46,594 nt of DNA from an uncultured Bacteroidota bacterium (GTDB lineage Bacteria > Bacteroidota > Bacteroidia > Bacteroidales > F082): positions 1 through 46,594 of the forward strand of contig CALDOI010000232.1 of assembly GCA_937912115.1 (NCBI GenBank). Direction: 5' to 3'. The number at the start of each line of letters is the position of its first letter. The first letter of the stretch is position 1. The translations under genes were made by a program, and so were the position numbers. The notes beneath the pieces were generated by a model. It had not been told where the DNA came from, did not search any database, and was given only the letters and a program-made list of their open reading frames with translations. Shown piece by piece: positions 1 to 9,070 of the stretch.

Positions 1-69
1 TTGCCATTATTCATTATTTTTAGATAATAATTAGGAAACTAATATTTAAGCTGTACATGCAAAAATATA

Positions 70-106
70 AAAAGAAGATAGTCTTCAACTAAAACTATCC
101 TCTTTT
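70..106 (-). terminator. Intrinsic terminator downstream of rpoD
   Basis: An inverted repeat pairs 70-82 with 94-106 (13 positions, one A-C mismatch) around an 11-nt loop. It lies 25 bases past the rpoD stop. Read leftward on the minus strand, the hairpin runs into a T-rich stretch. It probably ends rpoD (and htrA-rpoD) transcription. Confidence 0.6.
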
Positions 107-130
107 ATACACATTCTTAATAATAATTAC

Positions 131-997
131 CTATTGTCCTAAATAGGCTTTTAGTAACTGGCTTCTTGCGGTATGTCGTAATCGGCGAATAGCTTTCTCT
201 TTAATTTGCCGAACTCTTTCTCGTGTTAAATCAAATTTGGCACCAATTTCTTCTAGAGTTAAACTATAGTTTAGTCCAATTCCATAATACATATTTATTA
301 TTTCACGTTCCTTTAAACTAAGTGATGCTAATGATCTTTGGATTTCGTTTCCAAGCGACTCTTTCAATAAGTTCTCATCTGTTTCTTCGTTATCTTTGGG
401 AACAAAAAAATCAAGGAATTTAGTGTCTTCATCAACGGTTAAAGGTGCATCCATTGAAATATATCGAGTAGCAATACCCATGGTTGATTTCACTTTGTGA
501 GTTGAAACTTCGAGTTCGTCAGCTATTTCCTTTACAGAAGGTGGTCTTTCCAGATTTTGTTCAAGTTGAGATGAGACTTTTTTTAACTTATTCAAGGAGC
601 CAACTTGATTGAGAGGAAGTCGTACGATACGTGATTGTTCGGCAATAGCCTGAAGTATTGATTGGCGAATCCACCAAACTGCATATGAAATAAATTTGAA
701 TCCTCTGGTTTCATCAAATCGTTGAGCTGCTTTTATTAAACCAAGATTACCTTCATTAATCATATCTGGCAAGCTTAACCCTTGGTTTTGGTATTGTTTT
801 GAAACTGATACAACAAATCTCAAATTTGCTTTCGTGAGTTTTTCTAATGCAATAGTATCTCCATTCTTAATCCTACGAGCTAATTCTACTTCTTCCTCAG
901 CAGTAATCAATGCCTCTCTTCCAATATCCTGTAAATACTTGTCGAGCGAAGCAGTATTTCGATTGGTTATAGATTTAGTTATTTTTAGTTGTCTCAT
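131..997 (-). CDS. rpoD: Primary RNA polymerase sigma factor, short Bacteroidetes type
   Basis: This is the housekeeping sigma-70 factor that directs core RNA polymerase to TTTG/TAnnTTTG promoters in this phylum. At 288 aa it lacks the long region 1.1 and non-conserved region of E. coli RpoD, as expected for Bacteroidetes. Region 1.2 begins near residue 18 ([10 protein letters not shown]). Region 2 covers about 55-114, with the -10 recognition/melting helix [10 protein letters not shown] at 105-114. Region 3 covers about 118-195. Region 4 has its helix-turn-helix at 246-272 (LTLEEIG...[12 protein letters not shown]). It lies 76 bases downstream of htrA on the same strand and is followed by a hairpin terminator. 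Identification is secure, and several of the promoters listed here are its expected targets. Confidence 0.97.
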   Translation of the reverse strand: MRQLKITKSITNRNTASLDKYLQDIGREALITAEEEVELARRIKNGDTIALEKLTKANLRFVVSVSKQYQNQGLSLPDMINEGNLGLIKAAQRFDETRGFKFISYAVWWIRQSILQAIAEQSRIVRLPLNQVGSLNKLKKVSSQLEQNLERPPSVKEIADELEVSTHKVKSTMGIATRYISMDAPLTVDEDTKFLDFFVPKDNEETDENLLKESLGNEIQRSLASLSLKEREIINMYYGIGLNYSLTLEEIGAKFDLTRERVRQIKEKAIRRLRHTARSQLLKAYLGQ

Positions 998-1073
998 TTT
1001 AGAAGAATGGGATTAGCATAAGTTTTTGAAAAGAGCCATGCAATATACAAAAAAAATTATAGTTTACAAATAA

Positions 1074-2558
1074 TCAGAGCATAAATTCGTAAGAAACTCT
1101 AACACCATTTGGGTATACTCCCTTTAAACGGATAATATTTCTTTGTGTATTGCTTAATGCTGATAATAGTTTGTCCTGTGAATTAACTCTCTCTCCATTT
1201 ATCTCAGTTATAATAAACCCTTCGATTATCCCACTTTTATTTAATATCCCACCACTTAAAGTATTTATCTTTAATCCATTAGGAATATTTAACTTTTTAA
1301 GTTCCTCAATAGATACTTGCTGCAAGTCAGCCCCAAGCAGGTCATTGTAAAATGAATCGCTAGAGTTAATTGCCAAGGTTGTTCCATTTTTGTTTTTAAG
1401 AGTAACATCGAAATCCATAACCTTATTATCTCTAATTATTTCAACCGTTACCACAGTTCCAGGATTATATTGTGCGATGAGACCGAGAAGTGAAGATAAA
1501 CTGTTTGTTTTCTTGCCATTAATTGAGAGTATTATATCACCTTGGGTAATTCCTGCATCATATGCTCCACTATTTTCTACAACTGAAGCTACGAATATTC
1601 CATCTACATCCTTAAGATTATTCGCTTCTGCAAAATCAGCATTTATATCTTGAATTTGAACCCCAAGGTAGCCACGCTGGGTTTCGCCATACTCCATTAT
1701 ATCATTTACAACTTTGGCAACAATATTAACCGGAATTGCGAAAGAATATCCTTCATAAACACCAGTATGAGATGCAATTGCAGCATTTATCCCCACCAGT
1801 TCACCCTTCGTATTTACTAAAGCTCCACCACTATTACCTCTGTTAACTACAGCATCAGTTTGTATAAACGACTCAATGGAAGATTGTCCTCCCAGAATAT
1901 TAATATTGCGAGCTTTAGCACTTACTATTCCGGCAGTTACAGTTGAGTTAAGGTCGAACGGATTGCCCACAGCAAGTACCCATTCACCAATTTTTAGGTC
2001 ATCCGAATTGCCGAATGTTAAGTAGGGCAATTCATCCTCATTAACTTTTATCAATGCTAAATCAGTACTGGGATCAACACCAATTACTTCTGCTTCTGTT
2101 TCACGTTCATTGTTAAATGTTATTGATATTTTATCAGCACCATCAATAACATGATTATTTGTTACGATATAACCATCAGAAGATATAATAACTCCTGAAC
2201 CAAAGGCAACATAGCTATTTTTTCGTTGTGGATATTGATGGAAGTATTCTTTAAACTGGCCAAAAAAATCATCATATGAATTTGTTCGGGCAACTATTTG
2301 CGTTTTTATATGAACCACTGCATCCAAAGATGTTTCGGCTGCATATGTAAGATCCACAGCTTGTTGAGGTGCATTATGTGATTGATGAATGGGTGGAATG
2401 TGATTGTTTGTGCTTACTTTATTTAGATTTGTTTCGGTTGGTTTTGATATATTACCTTTGTACTCATTATAGATAAAAATTGTGAGTAATACGAGTAATG
2501 CTCCAACTGCTCCACTAATAATACTTTTAGTTGTTGATGTAGTTTTCATATATCTCAT
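1074..2558 (-). CDS. htrA: HtrA/Deg-family periplasmic serine protease
   Basis: A 494-aa trypsin-like protease with two PDZ domains, which degrades or refolds misfolded envelope proteins. An N-terminal hydrophobic segment (about residues 13-30) acts as signal anchor or signal peptide and puts the enzyme in the periplasm. The catalytic triad is visible: His136 in TNNHVID, Asp166 in STDLALI and Ser243 in GNSGGAL. PDZ1 lies at about 300-385 and PDZ2 at about 410-490. The start is MRYMKTT; the Met at residue 4 is an equally possible start. rpoD follows on the same strand and dapF diverges from the 5' end. DegQ versus DegP cannot be decided from sequence alone. Confidence 0.95.
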   Translation of the reverse strand: MRYMKTTSTTKSIISGAVGALLVLLTIFIYNEYKGNISKPTETNLNKVSTNNHIPPIHQSHNAPQQAVDLTYAAETSLDAVVHIKTQIVARTNSYDDFFGQFKEYFHQYPQRKNSYVAFGSGVIISSDGYIVTNNHVIDGADKISITFNNERETEAEVIGVDPSTDLALIKVNEDELPYLTFGNSDDLKIGEWVLAVGNPFDLNSTVTAGIVSAKARNINILGGQSSIESFIQTDAVVNRGNSGGALVNTKGELVGINAAIASHTGVYEGYSFAIPVNIVAKVVNDIMEYGETQRGYLGVQIQDINADFAEANNLKDVDGIFVASVVENSGAYDAGITQGDIILSINGKKTNSLSSLLGLIAQYNPGTVVTVEIIRDNKVMDFDVTLKNKNGTTLAINSSDSFYNDLLGADLQQVSIEELKKLNIPNGLKINTLSGGILNKSGIIEGFIITEINGERVNSQDKLLSALSNTQRNIIRLKGVYPNGVRVSYEFML

Positions 2559-2567
2559 GTATTTTTG
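2534..2567 (+). promoter_or_regulatory. Possible dapF promoter
   Basis: TATTTTTG at 2560-2567 fits the Bacteroidetes -7 element TAnnTTTG, with a TTG at 2534-2536 placed 23 bases upstream, at the long end of the accepted spacing. It overlaps the divergent htrA start and leaves a leader of about 60 bases before dapF. This rests on motif match alone. Confidence 0.3.
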
Positions 2568-2636
2568 TTTTTTTTAGAACGCTAATTTATTGCGTAAATT
2601 TTTTTCTTCAGGTTAAATTTTGTTAAATCACTTAAT

Positions 2637-3437
2637 ATGCAAATTCATTTTTACAAATTTCATGGAAATGGCAATGATTTTATTATTGTGGATAATCGTG
2701 AAGATTTGGTGAATCTGGAATGTAAGCAGATTCAAAACCTATGTAACAGAAGGTTTGGTATTGGTGCAGATGGATTAATGCTACTTAATGCATCTGAAAA
2801 GTATGATTTTAAAATGGTTTACTATAATTCGGATGGTAAACTAAGCAGTATGTGTGGTAATGGGGGAAGATGTATAACTGCTTTTGCCAGATTTCTTGGG
2901 ATTATTGACAATGAAACCATATTTGAAGCATTTGATGGTGAGCATAAGGCAATAGTTAACAACGATAATCCGGAAAAAAACGTTTGGAATATTAGCCTGC
3001 AACTTTCAAATGTATTGGAAGTTGAGAAAAATGATGAATATTATTTTCTTAACACTGGCTCACCACATTATGTTGAATTTGTTGATAAAGTAGCTGAGGT
3101 TGATGTTGTTCTAGAAGGAAAGAAAATCCGATATAGTGAAAGATTTGCACCCGATGGAACTAATGTAAATTTTGTTGAGAAAAATGAAGACAGAATTTTT
3201 GTAAGAACCTATGAAAGAGGTGTTGAAGATGAGACACTTTCATGTGGCACAGGTGTAACAGCATCGGCCATTGCGTTTTTTTATGAATCAGGAAAAAACA
3301 ATATTTATGTTCATACCACAGGTGGTGATTTTGAAGTTAATTTTAAAAATAACCATAAAGATAATAAAGACCAATTCACAGATATTTGGTTAATTGGTCC
3401 GGCAACTTTAGTATTCGAAGGTGAGGTTTTTTTTTAG
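2637..3437 (+). CDS. dapF: Diaminopimelate epimerase
   Basis: Converts LL-diaminopimelate to meso-diaminopimelate for lysine and peptidoglycan synthesis in the cytosol. The length (266 aa) is normal. Both catalytic cysteines sit in their conserved settings: Cys73 in MCGNGGRC and Cys203 in SCGTGVTAS. The N-terminal FHGNGNDF motif (8-15) and the GSPHYVEF motif (141-148) also fit the family. It diverges from htrA, and the YgiQ-like gene follows 30 bases downstream on the same strand, so the two may be co-transcribed. Confidence 0.97.
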   Translation: MQIHFYKFHGNGNDFIIVDNREDLVNLECKQIQNLCNRRFGIGADGLMLLNASEKYDFKMVYYNSDGKLSSMCGNGGRCITAFARFLGIIDNETIFEAFDGEHKAIVNNDNPEKNVWNISLQLSNVLEVEKNDEYYFLNTGSPHYVEFVDKVAEVDVVLEGKKIRYSERFAPDGTNVNFVEKNEDRIFVRTYERGVEDETLSCGTGVTASAIAFFYESGKNNIYVHTTGGDFEVNFKNNHKDNKDQFTDIWLIGPATLVFEGEVFF

Positions 3438-3467
3438 ACTATTGATTACTGAACAACTAAAATAACT

Positions 3468-5297
3468 ATGGAAAAACTTTCGAAGCAAAACTGGCTGCCA
3501 ACAACTGCAAAAGAAGTTAAGGAAAGAGGGTGGAATGAACTTGATGTAATCCTTTTTACTGGTGATGCTTATATTGATCACCCATCATTTGGGATGGCTG
3601 TAATTGGTCGGGTGCTGGAAGATATGGGTTTGAAGGTTGCCATTGTACCACAGCCAAACTGGCAAGATGATTTGCGGGATTTTAAAAAACTTGGAGTCCC
3701 TCGTTTGTTCTTTGGTGTTTCAGCCGGAGTTATGGATTCGATGGTAAATCATTACACAGCTAATCGAAGGTTAAGATCCAATGATGCATATACTCCCGGC
3801 AACAAGGCAGGTTTTCGACCCGATTATCCAACAGTTGTTTATACTAAAATACTTAAGGATATATTTCCTGATATACCTGTAATTATTGGCGGTGTTGAAG
3901 CCTCGATGCGTAGGTTTACTCATTATGATTATTGGAAAGATGAGTTGCAGCAGAGCATGTTATTGCAGTCAGGAGCCGACTTGATGGTATATGGGATGGG
4001 AGAGAAACCCATTACTGAAATTGTAAGATTATTGCAAAAAGGAGTTCCATTTGAAAAACTTAACACAATTCAGCAAACAGGATTTATTGTAAAGTCGAAG
4101 AATGATATTCCCCTGAATAAAAACTGGGAAACTGTCCATCTTGCTTCACATGAGGAGTGTTTGCAGGATAAGATTTCATTTGCTCGAAATTTTAAGGTTA
4201 TAGAGGTTGAATCGAACCGTATTAATGCCAACAGGCTGGTTCAACAAATTGGTGAAGAGTACCTTGTTGTAAATCCTGCAAACGCATTCTTGGAAGAAAA
4301 GGAAATAGATAAAATTTATGACCTTCCATTTACCCGGATGCCACATTTTAAATACAATAGCAAGGAGACAATACCCGCCTACGAAATGATAAAGTTTTCG
4401 GTTAACATACACCGCGGATGCTTTGGAGGATGCAGCTTTTGCACGATATCTGCTCATCAAGGAAAATTTGTTTCATCTAGATCCGAAAAATCGATACTTG
4501 ATGAGGTTAAGAAAGTAAGTCAACTCCCCGATTTTAAAGGTAGCTTGTCAGATTTGGGAGGACCTTCGGCTAATATGTATAAGATGAAGGGTGTGGATGG
4601 AAGCATTTGTGCTCGTTGTAATCGTCCCTCATGTATTTATCCTAAAATTTGTTTTAATTTGAATACATCTCATAAACCTTTACTTGATCTTTATGATAAG
4701 GTTGAATCGCTTCCCGAGATAAAAAAGTTAAATATTGGAAGTGGAATCCGTTACGATTTGCTTATGAGGGAGCGAAATACAAAAGGTGGTGATGATATTG
4801 ATAGTTATTTACATAGATTAATTACAAAAAATGTAAGCGGACGTTTAAAAATTGCACCTGAACATACCTCTGATAATGTACTAAAAGTAATGCGGAAACC
4901 ATCATTTGAACTATACGATTCTTTCAGGAAAAAGTTTAATTCTATTTCGGAGAAAGCAGGATTGAAGCAACAAATTATTCCCTATTTTATTTCAAGTCAT
5001 CCTGGAAGTAAAGAGGAAGATATGGCACAGCTCGCAGCTGATACCAAGGCTGCGGGACTGCAATTAGAGCAGGTTCAGGGATTTACTCCAACACCAATGA
5101 CAAATGCAACAGTAATGTATTATACAGGTATAAATCCTTATGATTTAAAACCTGTTTATGTGGCACGTACCAAAAATGAAAAGGAACGGCAGCATATGTT
5201 CTTTTTTTGGTATAAACCTGAATTTAAAGGTCGGATTAAGAATACTCTTGAAAAACTTGGTCGTACTGATATTATTAAAAACTTACTTGGGAAATAG
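3468..5297 (+). CDS. ygiQ: YgiQ family (UPF0313) radical SAM protein
   Basis: A 609-aa protein of the YgiQ/UPF0313 family. An N-terminal cobalamin-binding-like region (about 25-185, starting GWNELDVILFTGDAY) precedes the radical SAM core. The [4Fe-4S] ligands are Cys318, Cys322 and Cys325 in RGCFGGCSFC. Further cysteines (CARCNRPSC, CF) follow in the core, as is usual for this family. The biochemical reaction of YgiQ proteins is not established, so none is assigned. The stop lies one base from the stop of the convergent histidine kinase gene, leaving no room for a terminator between them. Confidence 0.93.
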   Translation: MEKLSKQNWLPTTAKEVKERGWNELDVILFTGDAYIDHPSFGMAVIGRVLEDMGLKVAIVPQPNWQDDLRDFKKLGVPRLFFGVSAGVMDSMVNHYTANRRLRSNDAYTPGNKAGFRPDYPTVVYTKILKDIFPDIPVIIGGVEASMRRFTHYDYWKDELQQSMLLQSGADLMVYGMGEKPITEIVRLLQKGVPFEKLNTIQQTGFIVKSKNDIPLNKNWETVHLASHEECLQDKISFARNFKVIEVESNRINANRLVQQIGEEYLVVNPANAFLEEKEIDKIYDLPFTRMPHFKYNSKETIPAYEMIKFSVNIHRGCFGGCSFCTISAHQGKFVSSRSEKSILDEVKKVSQLPDFKGSLSDLGGPSANMYKMKGVDGSICARCNRPSCIYPKICFNLNTSHKPLLDLYDKVESLPEIKKLNIGSGIRYDLLMRERNTKGGDDIDSYLHRLITKNVSGRLKIAPEHTSDNVLKVMRKPSFELYDSFRKKFNSISEKAGLKQQIIPYFISSHPGSKEEDMAQLAADTKAAGLQLEQVQGFTPTPMTNATVMYYTGINPYDLKPVYVARTKNEKERQHMFFFWYKPEFKGRIKNTLEKLGRTDIIKNLLGK

Positions 5298-5298
5298 A

Positions 5299-6822
5299 TC
5301 AATCGCTATTCAGTATCTTTGGAATAGTTATAATAAACTTTGAGCCTTTACCTATATCTGATTCAACATCAATGGTAAAACCGTGAGCGTCTAGTATCTT
5401 TTTTACGATCCCCAAACCTAATCCTGTACCTTTTTCACCATGAGTTCCGAGAGTGCTTTTTCGAGTGAAACCAGAGAAAATATTTTCACTTATTTCTTTT
5501 GGAATGCCTACTCCGGAATCAACAATCGAAATATTGATATTGTCACCACTTTGAACTTTAATAAAAATAGTTCCATCAACAGGAGTGAATTTAATGGCAT
5601 TTGATAACAAATTGTTTAGTGCTTGTTGGAATAATGATACATCGACATCAATTATAATATCGTCAACAAGATTTGTTGAAAAGCTGATGTTCTTTGATTC
5701 AGTTTTATTTTTTGCTGTTCGTTCAGTTGTTTCAATGATTTTTTTAAGATTGACTTTTTCTTTTACAATTTTAAAATTGCCTAACTCAAGATTCGACCAA
5801 TGGTATAATTTATCATTGTAGTCTAATAAACGGATCATCTCTTCTCTAATACTTAAAATCATCTCTTGATAGAAATCGCTAAGTTTCGAAATCTCAGCAT
5901 CATCGTTAACAAGTAATTCGGTTATACCTAGTACCGCTGCCACAGGAGATCTGAGGTCATGCGAAACAATGGAAACAAACTTATCTTTGTAGTCGAGTAA
6001 TATATTAAGTTTCTTTTCTGTTTTTTCTAGTTTCTCATATGCCAACACTTGTTCTCTGGCCATTTGCAGAGCCATTTGTTCCTTGTCAACTTCTTGCTCC
6101 ATCGGACGAACCAACAAAAACTTACTCCCATTATTGTAAATTGCATAAGCTGTAAAGGCCATTTCCATACCCTCACTAATGGTTTCCGACCAAATACCTG
6201 ATTCTATCTTGCCTGTTTTTTGCGACAACCAAAACTCTTTTGCTTCGAAAAGAAATACTTCTAAATATGGAAAAACCTCTGTAAATTTAATTTTTGAGCT
6301 AATAGAATAATTAGGTGAGTATGATTCAAACCAACCCGGAATTTTTGAGTTGATAATTGCAGTTTCATCATCTTTAATCAGCAATATCAAATCTTCAAAA
6401 ACTTCATATGGATCAACTGAAGCTGCTATTTCACTATTTGATTCAATAAGTAATTTAGTTTCATTTATTTTTTGAAGGATATCTCTTATGCCCTCAACCT
6501 GATGACTTTGGTCAACAAAAAATATCCAGAATTTATTTTCGTTATCCTCAACAATATGTATATCAGCAGTTGCTTTTGTATTCGATTTAATATTATTTAG
6601 TACCATCGGTGATACCAATGGCGGTATAATGGAGAATAGTGCCGGAACATATTCATGAATTGCTTTTCCCTTTACGGGTTCTATGTGTAAATACTCCGAA
6701 TGGGGACCATGGTGATCAAGTATAATCCCGTTGTTATCAGATCTTATTATCAGTACTCCGGTAAATGGAGGTAATTCATTTATTAAATATTCAATTACTT
6801 TTTTTGGTAACTTGTTAAACAT
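5299..6822 (-). CDS. Soluble PAS-type sensor histidine kinase of the GTPase module
   Basis: A 507-aa histidine kinase without any membrane segment. Residues 1-125 and about 130-240 look like two PAS-like sensor regions. A coiled linker at about 244-280 leads to HisKA, with the phospho-acceptor His288 in IVSHDLRSP. The HATPase domain shows the N box (NNLLSNAIKF, 403-412), G1 (DSGVGIP, 435-441) and G2 (GEKGTGLGLGI, 462-472), so it should be catalytically competent. Its start codon abuts the stop of the Rab-like GTPase gene, so the two are almost certainly translated from one mRNA. No response regulator is encoded in the window. Inferred role: the kinase senses or relays the state of the GTPase/OmpA-like protein. 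Family assignment is firm; the signal and partner are unknown. Confidence 0.9.
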   Translation of the reverse strand: MFNKLPKKVIEYLINELPPFTGVLIIRSDNNGIILDHHGPHSEYLHIEPVKGKAIHEYVPALFSIIPPLVSPMVLNNIKSNTKATADIHIVEDNENKFWIFFVDQSHQVEGIRDILQKINETKLLIESNSEIAASVDPYEVFEDLILLIKDDETAIINSKIPGWFESYSPNYSISSKIKFTEVFPYLEVFLFEAKEFWLSQKTGKIESGIWSETISEGMEMAFTAYAIYNNGSKFLLVRPMEQEVDKEQMALQMAREQVLAYEKLEKTEKKLNILLDYKDKFVSIVSHDLRSPVAAVLGITELLVNDDAEISKLSDFYQEMILSIREEMIRLLDYNDKLYHWSNLELGNFKIVKEKVNLKKIIETTERTAKNKTESKNISFSTNLVDDIIIDVDVSLFQQALNNLLSNAIKFTPVDGTIFIKVQSGDNINISIVDSGVGIPKEISENIFSGFTRKSTLGTHGEKGTGLGLGIVKKILDAHGFTIDVESDIGKGSKFIITIPKILNSD

Positions 6823-7323
6823 TTATTTTTGTTTAAGCATTAATTGTGTTATTCTACTAAACGCAGTGTCGATTGCATCATTTGTTTTGGCGCTGGTTTC
6901 TATTACTTCATATCCCGCATTGCGAAAAGTTGCAATATCAACCTTATCGATATCCCATTCTTCCTTAAGATCTGATTTGTTAATTAAAATAATAATAACA
7001 GCGTTTGGTGCAGTTTTAATTGCCATTTCAATGAGCTCATTTCCTATCTCAAGGCTTGCTCTTCGAGTACCATCAATTACAATAAAGCATCCCGAAGAAC
7101 CCATTATATATACAGGTTTTACTTTTTGATAATCATCTTCACCATGTATATCCCAAAGCAATAAGTTAACTTCCTCTCCATCAGACTCAACTGTCTTCTG
7201 ATCAATCTTTACACCAATTGTAGTTTGATATTTTTCGGAGAATAGACTATTTACATACCGTTGTACAAGACTTGTTTTCCCAACAGCAAATGACCCAAGC
7301 ATTATTATTTTCTTTTTTATCAT
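6823..7323 (-). CDS. Rab-like small Ras-superfamily GTPase
   Basis: A 166-aa single-domain small GTPase. G1 is GSFAVGKTS (10-18, Lys16/Thr17). Switch I contains TTIG (34-37). G3 is WDIHGED (57-63), G4 is NKSD (115-118) and G5 is TSAK (143-146). In G3 the usual DTAGQE reads DIHGED, so the position of Ras Gln61 is Glu62, a change I recall from other bacterial Rab-like proteins. There is no C-terminal cysteine for lipidation, so membrane recruitment would have to come from a partner. The start overlaps the stop of the upstream OmpA-like gene by 4 bases (ATGA), and the histidine kinase follows with no gap. By analogy with MglA it may be a molecular switch for localisation or signalling; this is inference. 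Confidence 0.92.
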   Translation of the reverse strand: MIKKKIIMLGSFAVGKTSLVQRYVNSLFSEKYQTTIGVKIDQKTVESDGEEVNLLLWDIHGEDDYQKVKPVYIMGSSGCFIVIDGTRRASLEIGNELIEMAIKTAPNAVIIILINKSDLKEEWDIDKVDIATFRNAGYEVIETSAKTNDAIDTAFSRITQLMLKQK

Positions 7324-9056
7324 AGGTCTTCAGGTTTGGAATATATTACTCTAAACGAAACTGATCTAACAGGGAAAATTTCTTCTAAATCTTCAATGAA
7401 ATCTGCTTTGGGAACGAGTACTTCCATTGGTATACCTGCAACAATCATCAGGTTTATAAATTGCTGAGCCCTGTCAAATGCAAATTTCTCGTTTGCTTCA
7501 GCATTGCCTTCATAACTGGTATGAGAAATTACGATAATTACCGGTATAGAATCTTGAACAAAATTAAAATCTAATACTGTATTAACCTCATTGATAAGGC
7601 TTTCGAATTTTATCTTCTGCATGCTGTTAAGCTCAACTACATTATGCTTAAACTCAAAATAGAATTGTTCGATTGCCAGAGCAACTCGTTCTACTTTTAC
7701 TTTACTAGTTAATAAGTTTAATTCACTAATGTCAAGATTACTTATGCCTGGAATACTTGTGTAGATAATATTGGATTTTGTTACCCAATCTTCATTTGCT
7801 TCCCCAGATGCAAAGAGGATTCCATTTTTAAATTTTAGAATAGTGGTTGATGAGGGTTTGAGTAAAGCACATGCTCTTTTAAGTATAAGGTCATCTTCCA
7901 GTGAAATATATGGTTTAAGCTCAAAGTCTACTTCTGAAGTATCAACATTATAGTGTTTTGATATTGTATTTGGGGCTACTGCATATGGATCACGTAATCC
8001 TTCAAATACAGTTTTGCCATCCATATATTTATCAGTGGTAATTACTATTCCGGGTTCTGCTTTCAGCGCATGTTCCAGCTTATTTATACGTATTGCACGT
8101 TCAATATTAATATAACCCCAATATCCTGCTAAGCATAAAAGAACTAAGAAAATAATTATTACAATAATTGGTTTCTTCTTTTTCTTTTTCTTTTGTTCAC
8201 TTATAATACAGCTTTGCAGATAGGGTTTTGTTTTTTCGAAAATATCGACATCGCCATTAAACTTCTCAAGATCATAGGCTTGCTTTAGATGAACTTTTTC
8301 GATGGTTTCTTTTAGGATAGTTCGAAATCCTGAAGGTGCATCTCCATCTACAATGGCAGCTAAAATAGCCCCGGGCCCCTGTTCAATCCATATATTGAAT
8401 TTACCAACCTGAATAGTATTAAGTTCATTATCGTCATCAACTGCAAATGAATCCTGAACAAAATCCTTTATTGCTGATAACATTGATGAAATCATGTCAT
8501 CATCCTTTGTTACAGCATTGTCGCTATCAGAAGCACTTTGAAGAAGTAATCCGGTTTGTTTATGGATAAGAAAAACTTGTTTTACCCTAAAAACGTAAGC
8601 ATGGGAAAGAACCATTTCAGCATACGACATTCCACTGAACATGGCCGTAAAACGCCATCCAATACGAGTAGGTGAAAATCCGTTTTCGAGTGTTGTGTTT
8701 AGCGAATCAATCATATTCTTGATATCTTCTGCCACTGCTTTTCTTATTGCGGGAAGCATAACCGGGAATAGGATATCGGACAATGTATGCGGATCTCTTT
8801 TTATACTATCCTTTAATGCAGATTCAACTATAGGTATAAGCACAGAATATGAAATATTTCCCTTGTCAAGCATTTTTTTAATGCTATTTGGGAGTAATTC
8901 ACTAATTTCTTCTGAAAAAGCTTCAGGGTCATTAACCAAAAGAGCCAACCTGCTTAAATCCTCGGTGTCAAGACCGATTATCATTTTCCGTAACTCATTT
9001 AATTTAATTTCGGGCATGCTTCCAAAAATCCCCATATTTTCATTTGATTCTGACAT
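7320..9056 (-). CDS. Membrane-spanning protein: cytosolic sensor-like domain, one TM, periplasmic OmpA-like domain
   Basis: A 578-aa bitopic protein. Residues 1-155 are helical and acidic. About 158-285 form a compact alpha/beta region (VFLIHKQTGLLLQS ... IWIEQGPGAILAAIVDG) that I read as a roadblock/longin-like or related sensor fold. A lysine-rich stop (289-295) precedes one hydrophobic segment at 296-316, which predicts cytosol for the N-terminus and periplasm for the C-terminus. A BON-like stretch covers about 325-425 (EPGIVIT, GLRDPYAV, KPYISLEDDL). An OmpA/MotB-like C-terminal domain covers about 465-572. Aligned without gaps to E. coli OmpA, the peptidoglycan-contacting Arg is kept (Arg529) but the Asp is replaced by Ser514. 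The gene overlaps the GTPase gene by 4 bases and starts 14 bases after the coiled-coil gene. I infer that it couples the envelope to the GTPase. Confidence 0.8.
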   Translation of the reverse strand: MSESNENMGIFGSMPEIKLNELRKMIIGLDTEDLSRLALLVNDPEAFSEEISELLPNSIKKMLDKGNISYSVLIPIVESALKDSIKRDPHTLSDILFPVMLPAIRKAVAEDIKNMIDSLNTTLENGFSPTRIGWRFTAMFSGMSYAEMVLSHAYVFRVKQVFLIHKQTGLLLQSASDSDNAVTKDDDMISSMLSAIKDFVQDSFAVDDDNELNTIQVGKFNIWIEQGPGAILAAIVDGDAPSGFRTILKETIEKVHLKQAYDLEKFNGDVDIFEKTKPYLQSCIISEQKKKKKKKPIIVIIIFLVLLCLAGYWGYINIERAIRINKLEHALKAEPGIVITTDKYMDGKTVFEGLRDPYAVAPNTISKHYNVDTSEVDFELKPYISLEDDLILKRACALLKPSSTTILKFKNGILFASGEANEDWVTKSNIIYTSIPGISNLDISELNLLTSKVKVERVALAIEQFYFEFKHNVVELNSMQKIKFESLINEVNTVLDFNFVQDSIPVIIVISHTSYEGNAEANEKFAFDRAQQFINLMIVAGIPMEVLVPKADFIEDLEEIFPVRSVSFRVIYSKPEDL

Positions 9057-9070
9057 TTATTTGAAATGAG

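Noticed and set aside
8165..8200. Lysine run in the OmpA-like protein as a sign of a frameshift
   Set aside because: The run is coded by mixed AAG/AAA codons with no long homopolymer, and it sits where a stop-transfer flank is expected before the membrane helix. The frame is continuous.
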